Made by a program: the position numbers and the translations under genes | Part shown: in pieces, positions 59,007 through 64,000 of the stretch | Numbering within the stretch: position 1 is the stretch's first letter | Layout of the letters: the number at the start of each line of letters is the position of its first letter | Notes under the pieces: generated by a model | Seen by the model: the letters and a program-made list of their open reading frames with translations, nothing else | The model's database searches: none | Told to the model about the DNA's origin: nothing | NCBI GenBank assembly: GCA_003166955.1 | Contig: PMUI01000138.1 | Span: 25,590 to 89,589 of the forward strand | Reading direction: 5' to 3' | DNA from: Acidobacterium sp. | GTDB lineage: Bacteria > Acidobacteriota > Terriglobia > Terriglobales > Acidobacteriaceae | DNA length: 64,000 bases

Positions 59007-60601
59007 GCGAACAGACAGCCGGGCAGAAACACGATCCGGTCGAGCTGGCCATTTTTCGAAGCGCAGTCCACTCCATTGCGGAGGAGATGGGCGCGGCGCT
59101 GCGTCGCACGGCGCTTTCGCCCAACATCAAGGAGCGGCGCGACTACTCGTGCGCGGTGTTCGACGGCGAGTCGCGCGTGATCGCGATGGGCGATCACATG
59201 CCTGTGCATCTTGGGTCGATGCCGATGTCGGTGGAGGCTGCGGTGGCGGCGACCCGGTTTGCGCCAGGCGACATCGTGGTTCTCAACGATCCTTATGCGG
59301 GCGGAACGCACCTGCCGGACGTCACCATGGTGCTTCCGGTTTTTCTGCCGGGTGTTAAGAAGCCCGGGTTCTATGTTTCGGCGCGGGCGCATCACGCCGA
59401 TGTCGGCGGCGCGTTTCCCGGATCGATGGGGCCGGCGCGCGAGATATTCCAGGAAGGACTGCGGATTCCTCCGGTCCGGATCGTGCGCGGCGGCACGATC
59501 GACCGCGAAATGCTGGACCTGATCCTGCTGAACGTGCGCACGCCGCAGGAGCGCGAGGGAGATCTGGTTGCGCAGATCGGGGCTTGCCGCGTCGGCGAGC
59601 GGCGCATTCTCGAACTGGTTGAGAAGTATGGCGAGACTCGCCTGCGCGCGCTCACGGACGAACTGCTCAGCTATTCCGAGCGGCTGGTGCGCGGAGAATT
59701 GCGGCGCATGCCGGCCGGCGAGTTCGTTGCCGAAGACTGGCTCGACGATGACGGCATCGACGACGCGCCGATCAGGATCAGCGTTCGGATTCGACTTGAT
59801 CCGAAGGCTGCGTCGATTCACGTCGACTTCAGCGGATCGTCGCCGCAGGTGGAAGGCAGCGTGAACGCGGTTCGCGCGATCACGCTTTCCGCGTGCTTCT
59901 ATGTGCTGCGCTGTCTGCTCGAGGACGACGCGCCAGCGACGGCCGGTATTTTGCGGCCGCTGACGCTGGTGACTCCTCCTGGAAGCATCGTCGATGCTCG
60001 ACCGCCGGCTCCAGTGGCGGGCGGGAACGTCGAGACTTCACAGCGCATCGTCGACGTGCTGATGCGAGCCCTGGCGCAGGCGATTCCGGATCGCGTTCCG
60101 GCGGCGAGCGCTGGAACGATGAGCAATCTTACGATTGGCGGCATCGATCCGCGCAGCGGATTACCGTTCACTTACTACGAGACCGCGGCCGGTGGAATGG
60201 GCGCGCGGCCTGGACTCGACGGAATTTCCGGCGTGCAGACCCACATGACGAATTCGCTGAACACGCCGATTGAAGCGCTCGAATATGCATATCCGTTTCG
60301 TGTTCGGCGGTACTCGTACCGGCGGGGATCGGGCGGCGCGGGCCGGTTTCGTGGCGGCGACGGGCTGGTCCGCGAGATTGAGCTGCTGGCTCCGGCGCAG
60401 GTGACTTTGCTGGCCGATCGGCGGAAGTTTCGGCCGTGGGGGCTCGAGGGCGGCGAGGACGGCGCAGCCGGCCGAGCGACCGTGATCAAGGCGGCGACCG
60501 GCGAGTTGATTGAACTGCCTGGAAAGTGCAGCGTGCATCTCGAGGCGGGAGATGTTTTGCGCATCGAGACTCCGGGCGGAGGCGGTTGGGGAACGAAGTG
60601 A
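59003..60601 (+). CDS. hyuB: Hydantoinase/5-oxoprolinase subunit B (HyuB)
   Basis: A 532-residue partner of HyuA, starting at GTG 59003 (GTGA overlap with the hyuA stop). Diagnostic segments are KHDPVELAIFRSAVHSIAEEMGAALRRTALSPNIKERRDYSCAVFD (key block ALRRTALSPNIKERRDYS), DHMPVHLGSMP, VVLNDPYAGGTHLPDVTMV and ARAHHADVGG (metal-binding His). The C-terminal half has ARPPAPVAGGNVETSQRIVD and PIEALEYAYPFRVRRYSYR. Whether the substrate is hydantoin or oxoproline cannot be told from sequence alone. Confidence 0.93.
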   Translation: MSEQTAGQKHDPVELAIFRSAVHSIAEEMGAALRRTALSPNIKERRDYSCAVFDGESRVIAMGDHMPVHLGSMPMSVEAAVAATRFAPGDIVVLNDPYAGGTHLPDVTMVLPVFLPGVKKPGFYVSARAHHADVGGAFPGSMGPAREIFQEGLRIPPVRIVRGGTIDREMLDLILLNVRTPQEREGDLVAQIGACRVGERRILELVEKYGETRLRALTDELLSYSERLVRGELRRMPAGEFVAEDWLDDDGIDDAPIRISVRIRLDPKAASIHVDFSGSSPQVEGSVNAVRAITLSACFYVLRCLLEDDAPATAGILRPLTLVTPPGSIVDARPPAPVAGGNVETSQRIVDVLMRALAQAIPDRVPAASAGTMSNLTIGGIDPRSGLPFTYYETAAGGMGARPGLDGISGVQTHMTNSLNTPIEALEYAYPFRVRRYSYRRGSGGAGRFRGGDGLVREIELLAPAQVTLLADRRKFRPWGLEGGEDGAAGRATVIKAATGELIELPGKCSVHLEAGDVLRIETPGGGGWGTK

Positions 60602-61016
60602 CCTTCGAGGCCCTGAGGTTCGGGCTGACTGAGAAATTTGCCCCCCCCTCGGAATTTCGCGATGACTTGTTTTCAACGACTTCGATGGGTTTACCAGGTT
60701 GATACTGGGGCGGGGTGACTTCGAATCAGTCAGTTGTGACCTAGCTGTGTTTGCATCAATCTCGGCCGGGTTTGATGCATTCACGTCCGTGATCGGGCTA
60801 GTTGATTGGTTCGAAGTCAGATCGGTCTCGGCCGCGTTTGATGCAGAGGCGGCCGGGTATGACCGGGACTCGGCCGAGTTTGCATCAAACCTGGCCGGGA
60901 TTGCAGCAATCCTGGTTGAGATTGATGCAATCGGGGTCGTGAGCGGGGTGTTGCGGAGAAGCGGTCTGCGGGCTGTGTCGCAACGAGGTGCATGGCGCTT
61001 CTCCTTTCTTCCAATG

Positions 61017-61046
61017 AAAAAGCCCCGCCGTTGGGCGAGGTTTTTT
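61017..61046. terminator. hairpin 2 of copy B
   Basis: Arms aaaaagccccgcc and ggcgaggtttttt with loop gttg and one mismatch. It is the counterpart of the strong hairpin in copy A (27142) and lies just before the element's minus-strand ATG. A T7 run follows on plus and A-rich sequence on minus, so it can stop transcription from either side. Confidence 0.7.
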
Positions 61047-61080
61047 TCTTCTTTCCCTCGGATTGACCTTCTGAGCCGGA

Positions 61081-61354
61081 GGATCAACCTTTTGACTACC
61101 TGATTGATCTTGTTGAGCTTGCTGTTTTCTCCTTCAGGCCCATTTGACCCAGGTGATTGAAGAAAGATCAGTTGCCACGGGCCCCTTCCGGGTCGGATGG
61201 CCGCGGGCCAGGGGGACCGATCACTCTGTTTGGCTGAATTCACCTTTGCACCCGGGGGATCAACCTTTTGATTACTTGATTGATTGTGTTGAGCTTGCTG
61301 TTTTCTCCTTCAGGCCCATTTGACTCGCGTGATTGGAAACGGATCAGTTGCGAC
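61081..61354. repeat. two 98-bp direct repeats (61081-61178, 61257-61354)
   Basis: Both copies begin ggatcaaccttttga and end gttgc(c/g)ac, and differ at a minority of positions (for example actacctga versus attacttga). They are 176 bp apart and absent from copy A, so they represent an extra inserted module in copy B. No gene is visible in them. Confidence 0.8.
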
Positions 61355-61393
61355 AAGCCCCCAAAAGGTAGCCAGGGGCCGGTGTCCGCAACG

Positions 61394-61423
61394 AAAAAGC
61401 CCCGCCGTTGGGCGAGGCTTTTT
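61394..61423. terminator. hairpin 1 of copy B
   Basis: Arms aaaaagccccgcc and ggcgaggcttttt with loop gttg; nearly the same sequence as the hairpins at 27142 and 61017. On the minus strand it follows the AT-rich leader, as in copy A. Confidence 0.7.
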
Positions 61424-61820
61424 CTTTCTTACTCTCTATTATTAGGATAACAAGTCTGGCTATAAAACCTGCCAAATTTCTTTTGGTATTTTGGCGTGGA
61501 AGTCTTTGTGAATCAGGGGTTATTACTTTGGATTCTTGGGGTGGGGGTTGACAAATTTCCACAGCTGTCTGGTTACAGGTTGCAGACAGGCGGTTAGCAT
61601 TTGCGGACAGGGAGCGGCGGGCTGGAAACGGAAGTAAGGCGAGTGGGCTGCGGTCGCTTCGCGCCTCCGCCCACGGCCTGCGGCAGCAAGGTTGGGCGCT
61701 GCGCGCCCGATTTCTTTTCTATGGATCCGAAAATGCCTCGAAAAATTTGGCGTGTAAAATTTTCAATTGATAGCGGGACATATTAGGACAAAATAGGACC
61801 TAAGAAAGTGAAGCTGTGCC

Positions 61821-63502
61821 ATGCACCAACGCGCCGAGCATTCAGAGGTCAATTCCGGACAGCAGTTCCCTTTGCATATAGCGGTCGACACCTGCCCAAC
61901 CTGTGGCCAAGAGATTCCCCCCGACAAAATCGAGGAAATCGGTGGGAGCATCGCCGCCAAGGAGCGCGAACAAACGCTGACCATTACAGCCAAGCTGGAG
62001 AAGCGGTTTGCACAGGAGTTGGAACTAGCTGGTGCGCAGGCGCAAGCCAACATCAAGTTCGAGCGTGACCAGAGCGCGATTCGCGAAGCGACTGCGCGCA
62101 GGGAGGGCCGAGAGGCGGCGGAGAAGTTAGTTGGCGAAAAGCAGCGGGAGCTTGAGCAGGTCATCGCGGCTCTCCGGCAACAAATCGACGCGGCGGAATC
62201 CCGTCGGCAATCTGCGGAGGAGACCGAGGCCTCCCTCCGGACGGAGATGGAGGATTTGCGCCAAGCCGGCGCAGCTGCCCTTGAGGCTGCAGGAGCAGCG
62301 GCGCGGCAACGAGAGATGGAAATCAGGGACGAAGCGACGCGAAATGCGGAATCGTCTGCGGCCAACAGGATCGCGATGATCGAAGCGGCGCAAATGGAGG
62401 CTGAAGCCGCCTTGCGGTCCCATATTGACGAGGCTGAACAGGGAAGAATCTTAGCTGAGCAGGGAGGTGCTGGACTGAAATTGCAGCTAGATGAGATGGC
62501 CAAATCCAGGGAAGCCGAAATCCTAAAGGTGAGGGAAGAGGCAGCGAATGACGCCGCGCGTATTCGGCAGTTGGCGGCGGAGGCAGCAGAGTTGCGCTCA
62601 AAGGACGCGCTCGCCTCTTCCGAGAAGGCCACCGCTAAAGCGGAGGAGAGGGCACATGACGCTGAGCAGCGTCTGGTCGTGCTCGAGGGGGATCTGAATA
62701 CCCAGCGCGAGGTTCTTGAGAAGGCGAAGGAGGATGCGATCAACGTCGAGAAGGCAAGGGGATTTGAGAGAGATCAAAAGCACCTAGCTAAGATCGCAGA
62801 GTTGCAACGCGCCTTTGAGCAGAAGACTAACGAAGAGTTGGGAGAGGGTGCGGAAGTCAACGTGTACGAGGCCCTCAAGGCGGAATTTCCGGATGACAGA
62901 ATCGTCCGGATTCCGAAAGGGGCTCCCGGTGCTGACATCCGCCATCCGGTGCTGACATCCGCCATGTTGTTATGCTTCGCGGCCAAGAGTGCGGGACCAT
63001 CCTCTACGATTCAAAGAATCACAAACAGTGGCGCGAAGAGCATGTCACCAAACTCAAGAAGGATCAGCTCGCCGCGAAGGCTGAGCATGCAATTCTCTCT
63101 ACGCACAAATTCCCGCAGCGCCAGCGCCAGCTTCACATGCAAGATGGAGTGCTGCTTGCGAACCCGGCTCGAGTTGTGGCTGTCGCCAGCATCGTTCGAA
63201 GTCACCTGCTGCAACTTCATACTCTCCGTCTCAGCAAGATCGAGCGTGAGAGTAAGACAGCAGCTCTTTATGAATTCATTACCTCTGAGCGCTGCACACT
63301 GCTTCTGGGCCGCGTCGATGAGCGGGCTGCCAGCCTGCTGAAGCGGCAGGAGAAGGAAATCCAGTGGCACGAGAACAACTGGACGAAGCAGGGGGAGGCG
63401 ATCCGCGCTATCCAAAAGGCCAAGGCTGATCTGGACAACGAAGTCGCTTTGATTATCGGTGGCTCCACGGAAGACGACGCCGCCATGACGGAGGTATCTT
63501 AG
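61821..63502 (+). pseudogene. DUF2130 family protein, frame broken by a 20-bp tandem duplication
   Basis: The N-terminal part (61821 onward) has a small Cys motif (CPTCGQEIPP), then over 300 residues of Ala/Glu/Arg-rich coiled coil. The DUF2130 domain begins KTNEELGEGAEVNVYEALKAEF and reaches RIPKGAPGADIRH. There a perfect 20-bp duplication shifts the frame; the rest of the domain (RGQECGTILYDSKNHKQWRE, KAEHAILSTHKFP, ESKTAALYEFITSERC) continues in another frame to 63502. Removing one copy restores a 553-residue protein. Function of the family is not established; members are cytosolic and probably bind nucleic acid or act near DNA. A second start at 62972 lies inside the domain and is not a gene start. 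Confidence 0.85.
62926..62965 (+). repeat. perfect 20-bp tandem duplication in the DUF2130 gene
   Basis: ccggtgctgacatccgccat occurs at 62926-62945 and again at 62946-62965 without any difference. Loss of one copy restores the reading frame and a canonical domain sequence (GADIRHVVMLRGQECG), so the duplication is recent and could revert by slippage. Confidence 0.9.
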
Positions 63503-63504
63503 AG

Positions 63505-63999
63505 ATGATTACTCAGATGCCCACCCCCGCTCATGCGGGTAATTCCGCCTTGCAAGAGCGTCGGCTCGACCGCACCATTTTACGCACCTATCGCACTACG
63601 GTGGATCTGGACGACGTAATTCCTAATCCGGATCAACCACGTCTCGGCCCGAAGGAGGACATGGAGCTTCAACGTCAGATCGAAGCGAACGAGGGAATTT
63701 TCGAACCGCTTCTTGTGGAGCCGCATCCCGAATTACAGGGAAAATACCGCATTATCGACGGCGACCGGCGCTGGACGAATTCCCAAGCTTTGGTTAAACA
63801 AGGTCGCGAGCAATATCGTCGAATACCAGTCGAGGTCACCGAAAGGACTCTTTCCGACGACGAGCGGCTCCGGGTTTGGATATACATCCATCGCCAGCGC
63901 AAAGAGTGGGACGCGAAGGAGAAGGAGATGGTCGCGTACCGACTGGTTGATTTAGTTGGGCGTGCCAGCGCAGCGAACATCCTAGAACCAGTCTCATAA
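63505..63999 (+). CDS. ParB N-terminal domain (ParB/sulfiredoxin-like) protein, apparently truncated
   Basis: A 164-residue protein starting 2 bp after the DUF2130 frame. The ParB-type domain is visible as VDLDDVIPNPDQPRLGPKED, EGIFEPLLVEPHP and YRIIDGDRRWTNSQALVKQG (the GDRRW motif binds nucleotide). A helical segment follows (EKEMVAYRLVDLVGRASAAN), which in relatives leads into an HTH domain; here the frame ends NILEPVS and stops one base before the window end. It may be truncated or frameshifted. It may work with DUF2130, since the two are almost contiguous. Confidence 0.75.
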   Translation: MITQMPTPAHAGNSALQERRLDRTILRTYRTTVDLDDVIPNPDQPRLGPKEDMELQRQIEANEGIFEPLLVEPHPELQGKYRIIDGDRRWTNSQALVKQGREQYRRIPVEVTERTLSDDERLRVWIYIHRQRKEWDAKEKEMVAYRLVDLVGRASAANILEPVS

Positions 64000-64000
64000 A

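Larger units (their letters stand above)
60641..61562 (-). repeat. dispersed composite element, copy B (inverted relative to copy A)
   Basis: Read on the minus strand it repeats copy A: leader (61562-61424; shared block ggcaggttttatagccagac), hairpin, an extra 340-bp block carrying two 98-bp repeats, a second hairpin, a ribosome site (aaaggagaagcgcc) and an ATG at 60990 (MHLVATQPADRFSA), 21-bp repeats (frame FDANSAE and relatives), tail ending KSLKTSHRE and a G8 tract (60641-60648 as C8). A 1-base deletion relative to copy A just after RFSA puts the repeats out of frame with the ATG. It lies between hyuB and the DUF2130 gene. Confidence 0.7.

Noticed and set aside
60161..61243. 360-codon minus-strand frame across copy B and the hyuB 3' end
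   Set aside because: Runs through a hairpin terminator and antisense hyuB sequence; no ribosome site.
62972..63502. Separate gene starting ATG 62972
   Set aside because: The start lies in the middle of the DUF2130 domain and the frame continues the upstream one once the 20-bp duplication is removed.
1..64000. tRNA, rRNA, CRISPR arrays or intact transposases
   Set aside because: I looked for clover-leaf T-arm motifs, regular spacer arrays and transposase motifs and saw none; a covariance-model scan would settle the RNA question.

Overview
The window looks like chromosome of a Terriglobia-type Acidobacteriota bacterium. Supporting signs are the high GC content, a 902-residue TonB-dependent receptor with an N-terminal carboxypeptidase-like domain, many secreted beta-propeller and IPT/Ig-like proteins, twin-arginine Gfo/Idh/MocA oxidoreductases with a cupin, GH51 glycan breakdown, a BshA-type (bacillithiol) glycosyltransferase and a polar-type flagellar cluster under apparent sigma-54 control. 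This assignment is inference from gene content; no rRNA or tRNA gene was seen.

Layout. 0-13 kb: the tail of an unidentified gene, myo-inositol-1-phosphate synthase, a DedA membrane protein, a TonB-domain protein, a GH51 arabinofuranosidase with a secreted esterase, a lone CoA-transferase subunit A, an FUSC exporter, DAHP synthase and a YVTN lipoprotein. 13-20 kb: a MerR/TPR protein, an RDD membrane protein, a brnTA toxin-antitoxin pair with a 14-bp palindrome at its promoter, and a sugar-acid type locus (MFS transporter divergent from two Gfo/Idh oxidoreductases and a cupin). 20-27 kb: a MocA-like nucleotidyltransferase, two decayed gene remnants, a propeller lipoprotein, and a small His/Cys protein, a TonB receptor and an unannotated 52-residue membrane protein that may form one unit. 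27-41 kb: trxB, a protein with an inactivated matrixin motif, lysA (probably using an ATT start), a carboxylesterase, a modulator-modABC operon, thrC-thrB, a zinc-ribbon thioredoxin and lexA. 41-54.4 kb: a response regulator, an HTH-less sigma-54 activator and the flagellar run flgB-flgC-fliE-fliF-fliG-fliH-fliI-fliJ-fliK-flgD-flgE, with two good -24/-12 promoters. flgE is split by a C8 tract. 54-60.6 kb: bshA, an MFS transporter and a hydantoinase/oxoprolinase pair. 60.6-64 kb: a repeat-rich boundary, then a DUF2130 gene broken by a perfect 20-bp tandem duplication and a ParB-domain protein.

The most unusual structure is a dispersed element present twice in inverted orientation (27.0-27.55 kb and 60.64-61.56 kb). 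It has a conserved leader, one or two strong hairpins, a ribosome-site-plus-ATG start, degenerate 21-bp repeats that read as a seven-residue unit, and a G8 tract at its end. Other points worth checking are the two short sequence changes that break genes at repeats (flgE C8, DUF2130 20-bp duplication), three separate heptamer repeat arrays, and candidate operators for BrnA, LexA, the HTH-TOBE regulator and two carbohydrate loci.
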